From assembly GCF_019145495.1 (NCBI RefSeq), contig NZ_JAHSTU010000009.1:1-64000 (forward strand): a stretch of DNA of 64,000 nt, read 5' to 3'. Position 1 is the first letter of the stretch. Each line of letters starts with the position of its first letter. The notes under the pieces are model-generated. The model saw only the letters and a program-made list of their open reading frames with translations. It ran no database searches and was not told where the DNA came from. Of the stretch, positions 24,752 through 32,910 are shown one piece after another. The translations under genes and the position numbers were made by a program. This stretch comes from Pseudomonas azerbaijanoccidentalis (GTDB taxonomy: Bacteria; Pseudomonadota; Gammaproteobacteria; Pseudomonadales; Pseudomonadaceae).

Positions 24752-24771
24752 ACCCGTAGAGGACGGACACC

Positions 24772-25308
24772 ATGCACATGCTTGTATCAAGGATAGGTTT
24801 GTCATTGCTTGGCCTCACTCTGGCGGCCAGCGCCACGGCGGCTACCACGGTCACTGGCCAGATCACCTCCAGCCTGATCCTGATCAGCAGTTGTCAGGTG
24901 AACGGCTCCGGCGGTTCCACCGGGCTGAATTTCGGTGCGTTGAATTTCGGCACCGCCAACAGCCTGTTCACTGAAACCAGTGGCCAGGTGTTGGGGGGCG
25001 GCGGCGGGGCACTGTCGATCCTGTGTTCCAGCGGCACCACGCCGACGGTGAAAGTGCGCGCCGGCGCCCATGACGGATCGTCTCCAGGTGGCACCCGTGC
25101 ACTGGCCGATGGCAGTGGCAACTTCGTGCCCTACGACCTGTACACCGACGCCGGCCATTCGCAGATCCTGGCCATCGACGGAACGATCAACCTTGCCGCC
25201 AGCACCGGTGTTGCACAGACCGTGAACATCTACGGTAAGGCGGTGGGCAAGGCCGGGCTGCCGGCCGGCACTTACAGCGACACCATTGCTGTCGAACTGA
25301 CGTTCTAG
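24772..25308 (+). CDS. SCPU pilin subunit 3, Csu-type
   Basis: 178 residues, starting 20 bp after the previous gene. Signal peptide GLSLLGLTLAASATAA. Mature protein: TVTGQITSSLILISSCQVNG, LNFGALNFGTANSLF, a run of five glycines near residue 81, ILCSSGTTPTVKVRAGAH and a C-terminal TYSDTIAVELTF strand. It is the closest in layout to CsuA/B-like subunits. Periplasmic export then chaperone-usher assembly is expected. Confidence 0.88.
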   Translation: MHMLVSRIGLSLLGLTLAASATAATTVTGQITSSLILISSCQVNGSGGSTGLNFGALNFGTANSLFTETSGQVLGGGGGALSILCSSGTTPTVKVRAGAHDGSSPGGTRALADGSGNFVPYDLYTDAGHSQILAIDGTINLAASTGVAQTVNIYGKAVGKAGLPAGTYSDTIAVELTF

Positions 25309-25312
25309 GGCG

Positions 25313-25813
25313 ATGAACCACCCTGGCTGCGCGGCACTGCTACTGCTCTGTGCGGGCAGCGTGCCGCTGCCGCTGTCGGCGGTGACCAACCAGAGCTTTC
25401 AAGTCAGCGCCACGGTGACGGCCGGGTGCCTGGTGGTGGGCGGGGTTTCCAATTACGGCAACTTGAGTTTCGGCAGTCGCTCGGCCTTGGCCAGCGGCAC
25501 GGTGCAAGTGGCGTTGACCGGGGGCGTGCAGTTGCAATGCACGCCGGGGGTGACGCTGAACATGACCGTCGATGGCGGCCAGTACAACAGTGGCGGGCGC
25601 CACATGCAGTTGACCACCGGCAGCAACCGGGTGGCGTACCAGTTGTTCCGCGATGCGGCCTATAGCCAAAGCCTGGGAGTCGGCCAAAGCGTGGCGGTGG
25701 CCTACAGCGATGCGAACAACATCCGGCTGCCGATTTACGGTCAGGTGCAATTACCGGGCAATCAACCCGGGGGGACATACAGCGACGTGTTGCAGGTGCA
25801 GCTGTCGTGGTAA
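25313..25813 (+). CDS. SCPU pilin subunit 4, Csu-type
   Basis: 166 residues; starts 5 bp after the preceding stop codon. Signal peptide CAALLLLCAGSVPLPLSA. Mature part QSFQVSATVTAGCLVVGG, GNLSFGSRSALASG, QLQCTPGVTLNMTVDGGQY and C-terminal GTYSDVLQVQLSW. Same domain family as the three upstream genes, so it is a further rod or adaptor subunit. Confidence 0.88.
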   Translation: MNHPGCAALLLLCAGSVPLPLSAVTNQSFQVSATVTAGCLVVGGVSNYGNLSFGSRSALASGTVQVALTGGVQLQCTPGVTLNMTVDGGQYNSGGRHMQLTTGSNRVAYQLFRDAAYSQSLGVGQSVAVAYSDANNIRLPIYGQVQLPGNQPGGTYSDVLQVQLSW

Positions 25814-25855
25814 CGGGATGAATGGATCAAGCCTGAGGGCATAAGGAGTCGGCAC

Positions 25856-26644
25856 ATGTATTCATCTTCGCAGCGGCCTTCGGTCGTGCGTTACGCGCTG
25901 TTGGCGTTGCTGGTGCTGGGGGCGGCCAAAGTGCAGGCGGCCAGTTCGGTGCTGATCTGGCCGATCGATCCGGTGCTGGAGGCCGATCAACAGGCCAGCG
26001 CTTTATGGCTGGAAAACCGCGGCAGCGAAACCGCCAACCTGCAGATTCGTGTATTTGCCTGGAGCCAGAGCGGCTTCAACGATCAGTACCAAAACCAGCG
26101 CGACGTGATCGGCAGCCCACCGGTGGCGAAGATCGAACCCGGCCAGAAACAACTGGTGCGGCTGACGCGCACCCGGGAAATCCCCCCCGGGCAGGAACTC
26201 GCCTACCGCATCATCATCGATGAAATTCCCTCGGCGGCGCCGCCCGTTGCCGACGCCGGCAAAACCGCGGCGGCGATTCGTTTTCAGATGCGTTATTCAG
26301 TGCCGCTGTTCGCCTACGGCGTGGGGCTCTGGAGCAAGGAAGACACCACTCGCCAGCGTGATCCCAAAGGCATTGGCCTGCCGGATTTGAGCTGGCGCAC
26401 GGTGGCTGTGGACGGGCGCACGTATGTTGAAGTGCGCAACCAGGGCGCTGTACACGCGCGGTTGACCGATGTGGTGCTCAAGCAGGGCAGCCAGAGCAAA
26501 CCGTTGGTGGAAGGGCTTTTGGGCTACGTGTTGCCTGGCGCGATCATGCGCTGGCCCGCGCCGGGGCCGATTGCCGGCGACCCGGCCTTGCAGGTGCGGG
26601 TCAACGGCGCGCCGCAGGTACAGAGCATCGCGCCGGCCAGATGA
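25856..26644 (+). CDS. csuC: Periplasmic pilus chaperone, Csu type
   Basis: 262 residues with AAGGAG 8 nt before the ATG. Signal peptide LLALLVLGAAKVQAA. The two-Ig-domain chaperone pattern is clear: VLIWPIDPVLEADQQASALWLENRGSETANLQIRVFAW, VAKIEPGQKQLVRLTR, ELAYRIIIDEIP and RFQMRYSVPLFAYGVG. It folds SCPU subunits in the periplasm and delivers them to the usher. It is followed by a 190-bp gap filled by a palindromic repeat before the usher gene, an unusual break inside such an operon. Confidence 0.93.
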   Translation: MYSSSQRPSVVRYALLALLVLGAAKVQAASSVLIWPIDPVLEADQQASALWLENRGSETANLQIRVFAWSQSGFNDQYQNQRDVIGSPPVAKIEPGQKQLVRLTRTREIPPGQELAYRIIIDEIPSAAPPVADAGKTAAAIRFQMRYSVPLFAYGVGLWSKEDTTRQRDPKGIGLPDLSWRTVAVDGRTYVEVRNQGAVHARLTDVVLKQGSQSKPLVEGLLGYVLPGAIMRWPAPGPIAGDPALQVRVNGAPQVQSIAPAR

Positions 26645-26646
26645 AG

Positions 26647-26781
26647 CTGTAGCCGCTGGCGAAGCCTGCGTTCGGCTGCGCAGCAGTCGTTGATGCTCAA
26701 ATTTCGGTCTTTCGGTTAAGGGGTGCAGGTCGTTTCTGCGACTGCTCCGCAGCCGGACGCAGCCTTCGGCAGCTGCTACAG
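26647..26781. repeat. Imperfect long inverted repeat inside the pilus operon
   Basis: Arms of about 43 bp (starting CTGTAGCCGCTGGCGAAGCC and ending in its near complement CTTCGGCAGCTGCTACAG) pair with about five mismatches around a ~50-bp loop. It lies between chaperone and usher genes. Such a hairpin could stop, slow or stabilise the operon mRNA and so set usher level. Confidence 0.75.
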
Positions 26782-26833
26782 GGATGGTGTGGTGTGACAA
26801 AAGGGAAAGTCCAATGACGGACACAAAGCGGTA

Positions 26834-29191
26834 ATGAGCCAGGGTTGGGCTCGCAGTTTTCAGCGTCCGTTGCGGGTCGTGGGCTGTGTGTATTGCCTGG
26901 TGATCGTTCATCCAGCAGAGGCCGGCGATCTGCCGCCTCCGCCCAGTGGCATGGAGGCTGTGGCCGATGCGCAGTTGTTTCTGGAACTGGTGGTCAACCA
27001 GATGAACACCGGACGAGTCGTCGCCGTCGAGCAGCGCAACGGGCAGTTCTTCGTGCCGGCCAGCGCATTGCGCGACACTGGCATGAAACTGCCGGACACC
27101 CTCGGCGCCGAAGTCGGCCTCGACAGCCTGCCGGGCCTGCACAGCGAGTACGACAGCACTGGCCAGCGCCTGCTGCTCGACGTGCCGCCGGACTGGCTGC
27201 CCGAGCAGTTTATCGGGCGCCGCGAAGCTTACCCGCGCACACCGGCGCTGAGCAGTTTTGGTGCCTTGCTCAACTATGACCTGTACTTGAACGACACTGA
27301 TGATGCCGGCACTTACCTGGCGGCGTGGAACGAAGTGCGCCTCTTCGACAGCTGGGGCACGCTGTCCAACACCGGGCAGTATCGACGCACCTTGTCCGGG
27401 GATGTCATCAACACCCTGGACAATGGCTACCTGCGCTACGACACCACCTGGCGCTATTCCGATGACGATCGACTGCTCACTTACGAGGCCGGTGACCTGG
27501 TCAGCGGTGCCTTGCCCTGGAGCAGTTCGGTGCGCCTGGGCGGGGTGCAATTGTCGCGGGATTTCGCTGTGCGCCCAGACCTGGTGACTTACCCGTTGCC
27601 GCAGTTCGCCGGTGAGGCGGCGGTGCCGTCGTCGGTGGACCTGTTCATCAACGGCTACAAATCCAGCAGCAGCGATTTGCAGCCCGGCCCGTACACGCTG
27701 ACCAACATCCCGTTCATCAACGGTGCGGGCGAAGCCGTGGTGGTCACCACCGATGCGTTGGGGCGACAAGTCTCGACGACTGTGCCGTTCTACGTCACCA
27801 GCAGTTTGTTGCAAAAAGGCTTGAGCGATTTTTCTGTGGCGGCGGGCACCTTGCGCCGGGATTACGGCCTGCGCGATTTCAGCTACGGCCCCGGCGTTAC
27901 CTCCGGCAGTTTGCGTTATGGCCTGAGCGACAACTTCACCCTGGAAAGCCACGCCGAAGCCTCGGATGCCCTGACCTTGGGCGGCATCGGCGGCAACGTG
28001 CGACTGGGCAATTTTGGCGTGCTCAACAGCGCCGTCAGCCAAAGCCGTTTCGACGGTGACAGCGGGCAGCAGGTGAGCGTTGGCTATCAATACAGCAGCC
28101 AGCGTTACAGCTTCTCTTACCAGCGCCTGCAACGCCGCGATCAATACGCCGACCTGACGCTGGTCGACAGCCCGTACACCACACTGAGCAAACGCAGTGA
28201 GCAGGCCACCCTGAGCCTCAACCTCGACACGTGGGGCAGCTTGGGCGCCGGGTACTTCGACGTTCGCGCGGCAGACGATTCGCGCACCCGTTTGCTCAAC
28301 CTGACATGGAGCAAGCCGCTGTGGCGCAACAGCAGTTTTTACCTGTCGGCCAACCGTGAGATTGGCGACAGCAATTGGGCGGTGCAGGCGCAACTGGTGA
28401 TTCCGTTCGACTTGCGCGGCAGTCTGTCGATCAGCAGTGAGCGCAGCAAAACCGGAGAAACGCAGCAACGGGTCAACTACAGCCGTGCCGTGCCAACCCA
28501 GGGCGGGGTCGGCTTCAACCTCGGATACGCCAAAGGTGACGGGCCGGATTATCGTCAGGCCGACCTGACCTGGCGCCTGCAATCGGTGCAATTGCAGGCG
28601 GGTGTCTACGGCACCAGCGACGCCGAAACCCGTTGGGCCGATGCCAGCGGATCGCTGGTGTGGATGGACCAGCAGGTGTTCGCCGCCAACCGCATCGACG
28701 ACGCCTTCGTGGTGGTCAGCACCGATGGCTATGCGGACATCCCGGTGCGCTATGAAAACCAGCTCGTCGGCCAGACCGACCGCAACGGCCATTTGCTGGT
28801 GCCATGGAGCAGCGCTTATTACCGCGGCAAATACGAAATCGATCCGCTGAACCTGCCGGCCAACGTGCGCAGCCCGAATGTCGAGCAACGCATCGCGGTA
28901 CGGCGGGGCAGCGGGTATCTGCTGGAGTTTCCATTGAACCGGGTCATTGCCGCAAGCATCGTTCTGGTGGATGCGCAGCAACAGGACTTGCCTTTGGGCA
29001 GCAACGTTGTGCACGAGCAAAGCGGTACGCAAACCGTGGTCGGTTGGGACGGGTTGGTGTACCTGGAAAACCTGCAACAACAGAACACGCTGCGGGTAAC
29101 GCTGGGCGATGGCAGCAGTTGCCAGGTGCAGTTTGCTGTCGACCTGAATCAGGATCAGATCCCGCTGATCGGGCCGTTGGTGTGCCGATGA
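26834..29191 (+). CDS. csuD: Outer-membrane usher, Csu/archaic type
   Basis: 785 residues, normal length for the archaic usher family. A short signal region (VVGCVYCLVIVHPAEA) is followed by PPPPSGMEAVADAQLFLELVVNQ, the N-terminal chaperone-binding domain, then a beta-barrel rich in GALPWSSSVRLGG, FINGYKSSSSDLQPGPYTLTNIPF and VVTTDALGR, the plug region, and a C-terminal domain with VSTDGYADIPVRYENQLVGQT and DLPLGSNV. It translocates pilins through the outer membrane. The ribosome site is weak and the next gene overlaps its stop codon. Confidence 0.93.
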   Translation: MSQGWARSFQRPLRVVGCVYCLVIVHPAEAGDLPPPPSGMEAVADAQLFLELVVNQMNTGRVVAVEQRNGQFFVPASALRDTGMKLPDTLGAEVGLDSLPGLHSEYDSTGQRLLLDVPPDWLPEQFIGRREAYPRTPALSSFGALLNYDLYLNDTDDAGTYLAAWNEVRLFDSWGTLSNTGQYRRTLSGDVINTLDNGYLRYDTTWRYSDDDRLLTYEAGDLVSGALPWSSSVRLGGVQLSRDFAVRPDLVTYPLPQFAGEAAVPSSVDLFINGYKSSSSDLQPGPYTLTNIPFINGAGEAVVVTTDALGRQVSTTVPFYVTSSLLQKGLSDFSVAAGTLRRDYGLRDFSYGPGVTSGSLRYGLSDNFTLESHAEASDALTLGGIGGNVRLGNFGVLNSAVSQSRFDGDSGQQVSVGYQYSSQRYSFSYQRLQRRDQYADLTLVDSPYTTLSKRSEQATLSLNLDTWGSLGAGYFDVRAADDSRTRLLNLTWSKPLWRNSSFYLSANREIGDSNWAVQAQLVIPFDLRGSLSISSERSKTGETQQRVNYSRAVPTQGGVGFNLGYAKGDGPDYRQADLTWRLQSVQLQAGVYGTSDAETRWADASGSLVWMDQQVFAANRIDDAFVVVSTDGYADIPVRYENQLVGQTDRNGHLLVPWSSAYYRGKYEIDPLNLPANVRSPNVEQRIAVRRGSGYLLEFPLNRVIAASIVLVDAQQQDLPLGSNVVHEQSGTQTVVGWDGLVYLENLQQQNTLRVTLGDGSSCQVQFAVDLNQDQIPLIGPLVCR

Positions 29192-30159
29192 TGGGCACGC
29201 GACTGGTTTTGTGGCTGGCGATGATGCTGCCGGGGGCGGCGCAGGCTTTGTGTTCGGTGGTCGGCACTACGCCGGTGGCCTTCGGCTCGATCAGTTCGAT
29301 CGCCGTGCGTACCTCCTCGCAGGCCAGTTCCACGCTCAATGGTGGCTTGAGTTGCACCGGCTCGCTGCTGTCGTTGCTGACCAGCAACGATCATTTCTAC
29401 GCCACGGTCACGTCCAGCAAAACCGGGCTGGTCGGTCCAACGGGTGATGTCATTGGCTACACGCTGTACGCCAACAACAGCACCAGTTACCCGATCACCC
29501 GTGGCGTGCAGTTCGATTTTGCGCGGAACGGGATCATTGATGCGCTGGGGTTGCTGGGCAGCGTGGTGCCGAAAACCGTGCCGCTTTATCTGCGTACCAC
29601 CCTAGGCAGCAACGTTGCGGCCGGGGTCTACAGTGAAACCCTGAGTATTTTCTGGAGTTGGGATTATTGCTCGGGCATCGGCATTGGCAGTATTTGCGTC
29701 GGGCGTGATATCAGCAGTGGCACTACGACGTTGACGGTGACGCTGACGGTGGCGAACGATTGCACCATCACCGCGCCGAACATTGCCTTTGGCAGTGCGC
29801 CGGTGGTCAGCGCGTTTGCCCCGGTCACTGGGCAGACCGTTAACCTGGCGTGCACCAAGGGCAGTGCGTACACCGTTGGGTTGGGGGATGGTCAGAACGC
29901 GGTCAGTGTTGGCGGGCGGCGGCGGATGGTTTCGGGGGGGAATTATCTGGCCTATGACATTTTCAAAAGTGCGGGGACGACGCGTTGGGGGAGTGTTGGC
30001 AGTGCTCGGCGGGCCAGTACTGATGCGGAGGTTAATCCCGGGAATGGGTTGGGCACTGGGAGTCAGGTATTCAATTACAACGCCAGGGTTTATACCGATC
30101 AGGCGACGCCGCCGGCGGGGACTTATCTGGACAGTGTGGTTTTGGATGTGGGCTTTTGA
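29188..30159 (+). CDS. csuE: Two-domain tip adhesin with tandem SCPU domains, Csu type
   Basis: 323 residues from the ATG at 29188, overlapping the usher stop (a second ATG follows directly at 29191). Signal peptide LVLWLAMMLPGAAQA. Two SCPU domains: residues ~20-170 (ALCSVVGTTPVAFGSISS ... YSETLSIFWSWDYC) and ~195-323 (NDCTITAPNIAFGSAPVV ... GTYLDSVVLDVGF). A double-domain last gene is the arrangement of CsuE, whose N-terminal domain binds hydrophobic abiotic surfaces through exposed loops. Thus it likely starts the pilus and mediates attachment. Confidence 0.88.
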   Translation: MMGTRLVLWLAMMLPGAAQALCSVVGTTPVAFGSISSIAVRTSSQASSTLNGGLSCTGSLLSLLTSNDHFYATVTSSKTGLVGPTGDVIGYTLYANNSTSYPITRGVQFDFARNGIIDALGLLGSVVPKTVPLYLRTTLGSNVAAGVYSETLSIFWSWDYCSGIGIGSICVGRDISSGTTTLTVTLTVANDCTITAPNIAFGSAPVVSAFAPVTGQTVNLACTKGSAYTVGLGDGQNAVSVGGRRRMVSGGNYLAYDIFKSAGTTRWGSVGSARRASTDAEVNPGNGLGTGSQVFNYNARVYTDQATPPAGTYLDSVVLDVGF

Positions 30160-30729
30160 CTTGGCGGCCCCTGGGCCGGCCATGTTCTGGGTTTGATTAG
30201 ATGTGTGAGGCTGCGCCGCACGGCGCTACGCGCCAACTCCCGGATAAATACCTCCACTCAGCCTGCCGAGGGGGCGGGTGGATCAAAAGCGGCAGGCGAG
30301 CTAACGCTCGGCCTGTGGAGTGGTGAAGAGCTTGGGTGTACGCCGCTTTGCTCTTCTGTGGGAGCCAGCCTGCTGGCGATGGCGGCCTTCCAGTCGACCT
30401 GCTTTTGTGCTGTATCACGCCCAATGTAGGAGCTGCCGAAGGCTGCGATCTTTTGATCTCGCTTGTAAAAAACAAAATCAAAAGATCGCAGCCTCGTTGC
30501 ACTCGACAGCTCCTACAGAGAAACGCGCATGCCTCACGAGCCAGGCCGGCCGGTAGGCCGCCTCGTTTTGCCGCTCTTCCTAGTGACCCGCCGTAAGGGC
30601 GAAACCATAAGCCGCCGTTACCGCAGCAACGGATATGTACACCATCAAAAAAATAGCTCAACCCAACAAAAAGCCATCGCGAGCAATCTCGCTCCTACAG
30701 GGGATTTGCTGTGTCCACACAAACGCTAT
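30160..30729. other. 570-bp intergenic region with dispersed palindromes
   Basis: Contains a GTAGGAGCTGCCG-type inverted repeat (30425-30518), a GGGAGCCAGCCTGCTGGCGATGG half-repeat near 30360, and GCCATCGCGAGCAATCTCGCTCC near 30663. A frame on the minus strand across 30530-30661 (with CCGNGGLWFRPYGGSLGRAA) resembles small hypothetical frames that recur in Pseudomonas intergenic repeats; I treat it as repeat, not gene. Confidence 0.6.
30425..30518. repeat. Dispersed inverted repeat
   Basis: TGTAGGAGCTGCCGAAGGC...GATCTTTTGATC pairs with GATCAAAAGATCGCAGCC... ACAGCTCCTACAG around a poly-A loop. Confidence 0.8.
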
Positions 30730-31776
30730 CTACCGCTCAATACTCCGATTCCACCGCGCATTCCACGCCGGGCGCTGTTCGTTGACCTGATCCCAGTCGA
30801 CGGCAATCGCGGTTTCCAGATATTGCTTCATCGCTTCGACCTGTCCACGGGTGCGGTCGGTGGTCGGGGTATTCGGGTTAGAAGGAATCTGGTCTCCATC
30901 TTCAAGCGCGGTGGCCTGGGCTTCAGGCGTGAGCAGGAACGCAGCCAGTTTCTGCGCCAGTTCCGGTTGCGTGTTGTTGGCGATCGTACATTCAGCAACG
31001 TTGAGCACCACAGCGCCTTCCTTCGGTTGCGCGTATTCCACCGGCATACCCTTGAGTTTCAGCGCGGTGACCTGGGTTGGCGTCAATGGGAACAGCGCGG
31101 CTTCGTCGGTTTGCAGCATTTCGGAGATCTTCGCCGAACTCGGGATGTACTCCAGCACGTTGCGCCCAACGCTGTTCGGCCAGGCTTTGAAGCCCGGGTC
31201 GACGTTCGTTTCGCTACCGCCCTGAATCCGGTTGAACATCAGGAACCCATGCAGCCCGAACGTCGAAGATGCCATCGACTGGAACACCAGTTTGTCCTTG
31301 AAGCGCGGGTCGGCCATGTCCATCCACGACGTCGGAGCGGCCCAGCCTTTTTCCTTGAACAGGCGCGTGTTGTAAGCCAGCCCGGTGACACCGAGGCTGA
31401 CCGCGACCGCTTCATCCTTGATCCGTCCCTTGGCCGGTATCTGTTGCAGGGTCGGGCTGTCCTGCAATTTGTCGCACAGGCCCATGGCGATGGCGCGGTA
31501 CATGATGCCGTCGTCGAGGAACATCACGTGCATCTGCGGGTTGCCTTTGCTCGCCTGGACCTTGGCGAGGATGTCGGCGGAGGTGCCCGGCACGATCACC
31601 ACTTTGACGTTGTTGGCCTTCTCGAAGGCCGGCAGCACTTTGTCGGCGTAGAGCCGCTCCATGGTCCCGCCGTTCATGCCCAGGTAAAGCGTCGGTTCGG
31701 CGTGGGCCTGGGTAACGGTGAGCAGGGCGCTCATGCAGGACAAACCGAGCAGAGCAGTGCGTTTGAAGTTTTTCAT
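30730..31776 (-). CDS. ABC transporter periplasmic substrate-binding protein, polyamine/iron type II fold
   Basis: 348 residues with a signal peptide (LLGLSCMSALLTVTQAHA). The mature protein starts PTLYLGMNGGTMERLYADKVLPAFEKANNVKVVIVPG, the pattern of family-1 (PotD/PotF/AfuA-like) binding proteins, and contains VTGLAYNTRLFKEKGW and SWMDMADPRFKDKL. It captures a small positively charged or organic solute in the periplasm. It is the last gene of a leftward operon of ATPase, two permeases, three dehydrogenase subunits and this protein. Substrate likely equals the dehydrogenase substrate. Confidence 0.88.
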   Translation of the reverse strand: MKNFKRTALLGLSCMSALLTVTQAHAEPTLYLGMNGGTMERLYADKVLPAFEKANNVKVVIVPGTSADILAKVQASKGNPQMHVMFLDDGIMYRAIAMGLCDKLQDSPTLQQIPAKGRIKDEAVAVSLGVTGLAYNTRLFKEKGWAAPTSWMDMADPRFKDKLVFQSMASSTFGLHGFLMFNRIQGGSETNVDPGFKAWPNSVGRNVLEYIPSSAKISEMLQTDEAALFPLTPTQVTALKLKGMPVEYAQPKEGAVVLNVAECTIANNTQPELAQKLAAFLLTPEAQATALEDGDQIPSNPNTPTTDRTRGQVEAMKQYLETAIAVDWDQVNEQRPAWNARWNRSIER

Positions 31777-31794
31777 TGGCGCGACCTTCCTCTA

Positions 31795-32910
31795 TCAAGC
31801 TACGGAAATGGAGTGAAAACGGGTGATGGAAAACGCATCCAGCGACGTCTTTGACGCGCCGCTACAGATGATTTCGGTGAGTGCCTGGCCCACTGCCGGG
31901 CCGATCTGGAAGCCGGCGCCGGCAAAGCCGAACGCATGCAACAGACCGGGTTGGGTCCGGCTGTGGCCGATCACCGGTTGGCGATCGGGCAGGTAACCTT
32001 CGGTACCGCTCCAGGTACGAATCGCCTGGGCACCTTCAAGAAACGGGTAAAGCTCGACGGCCTGGCGGAGGATTTCCAGCACCGCGCTTTGGCCGGGGCG
32101 GGCGCGGGCGTTGTCGAGGGCAAAACCCTGGCCGCCGCCCAACACGCAATTGCCGCGTGCGACCTGGCGGGCATAGATGCCGCCACCCTCGACGCCGGTG
32201 CTGGCGTTCATCACCAGCGGCAACGGTTCGGTCACCAGCATGGCCGGGTGCCCGGAATGCATCGGCACCGGCTCGCCAAATTGCGCGGCCAGGTTGCCCG
32301 CCCAGGCACCGGCGCAGTTCAGCAGCCACGGCGCGTGCACCTCCAGACCGGTTTGTGTGCGCACACGAAAGCGCTGACCGTCATGTTCAACTGAGGTCAC
32401 TACGCATTGCTCATGCACCTGCGCGCCATGTCGCCGTGCGGCCTGGGCAAACGCCGGGGACACCAGCCGTGGGTTGGCGTGGCCGTCATCGGGGCAATAC
32501 GACGCGCCAACCGCGACGTCGCCGACCCACGGGAAACGCGCACGCAATTGCGCTCGGTCGAGCACTTGCAGATCGAGGCCAAACCCTTGGCTGCTGTCGG
32601 CATAGTCTTGCAGGGCGTGCAGATCGTTGAGGCTGCGGGCGAGTTTCAGGTGACCACTGCGTTGATATTCACCGTTGATGCCAATCAGCTGCGGCAGTTG
32701 CGCCCAGATCGCGTGCGCCTTTTGCGACAAAGGCAGCTGCGACAGCGGGCGGCCCTGGCGACGCACGCCGCCGTAGTTCACACCGCTGGAATGCGAGCCA
32801 CAAAAATCGCGTTCCAGCAACGCCACACGGCGACCGGTCTTGCCGAGAAACAGCGCTGCGGAGGCACCGACGATGCCGCCGCCAATGATCACTGCATCGA
32901 CTTCGATCAT
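31795..32910 (-). CDS. FAD-dependent amine dehydrogenase subunit, HcnC/OoxB-like (DAO family)
   Basis: 371 residues from the ATG at 32910 (the open frame extends upstream over the neighbouring gene). Nucleotide motif GGGIVG at residues 10-15, then RRVALLERDFCGSHSSGVNYGGVRRQGR, and later AGAGFQIGPAVGQALTE. This is the beta subunit type of HcnABC hydrogen cyanide synthase, octopine/nopaline oxidases and hydroxyproline dehydrogenases, which oxidise the C-N bond of an amino acid. With HcnB-like and HcnA-like genes adjacent it forms a heterotrimer. A 4-bp ATGA overlap couples it to the upstream gene. It is not the classical hcnC: the transporter context points to catabolism. Confidence 0.87.
   Translation of the reverse strand: MIEVDAVIIGGGIVGASAALFLGKTGRRVALLERDFCGSHSSGVNYGGVRRQGRPLSQLPLSQKAHAIWAQLPQLIGINGEYQRSGHLKLARSLNDLHALQDYADSSQGFGLDLQVLDRAQLRARFPWVGDVAVGASYCPDDGHANPRLVSPAFAQAARRHGAQVHEQCVVTSVEHDGQRFRVRTQTGLEVHAPWLLNCAGAWAGNLAAQFGEPVPMHSGHPAMLVTEPLPLVMNASTGVEGGGIYARQVARGNCVLGGGQGFALDNARARPGQSAVLEILRQAVELYPFLEGAQAIRTWSGTEGYLPDRQPVIGHSRTQPGLLHAFGFAGAGFQIGPAVGQALTEIICSGASKTSLDAFSITRFHSISVA

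Noticed and set aside
26297..29080. Very long open frame on the minus strand (over 900 codons) across the usher gene
   Set aside because: It is antisense to a clear usher gene and its translation has no family pattern and skewed Ala/Gln/His/Arg content; a product of high third-position GC.
30529..30661. Small minus-strand protein with CCGNGGLWFRPYGG
   Set aside because: Looks like frames inside recurring Pseudomonas intergenic repeats; no ribosome site or conserved neighbour.
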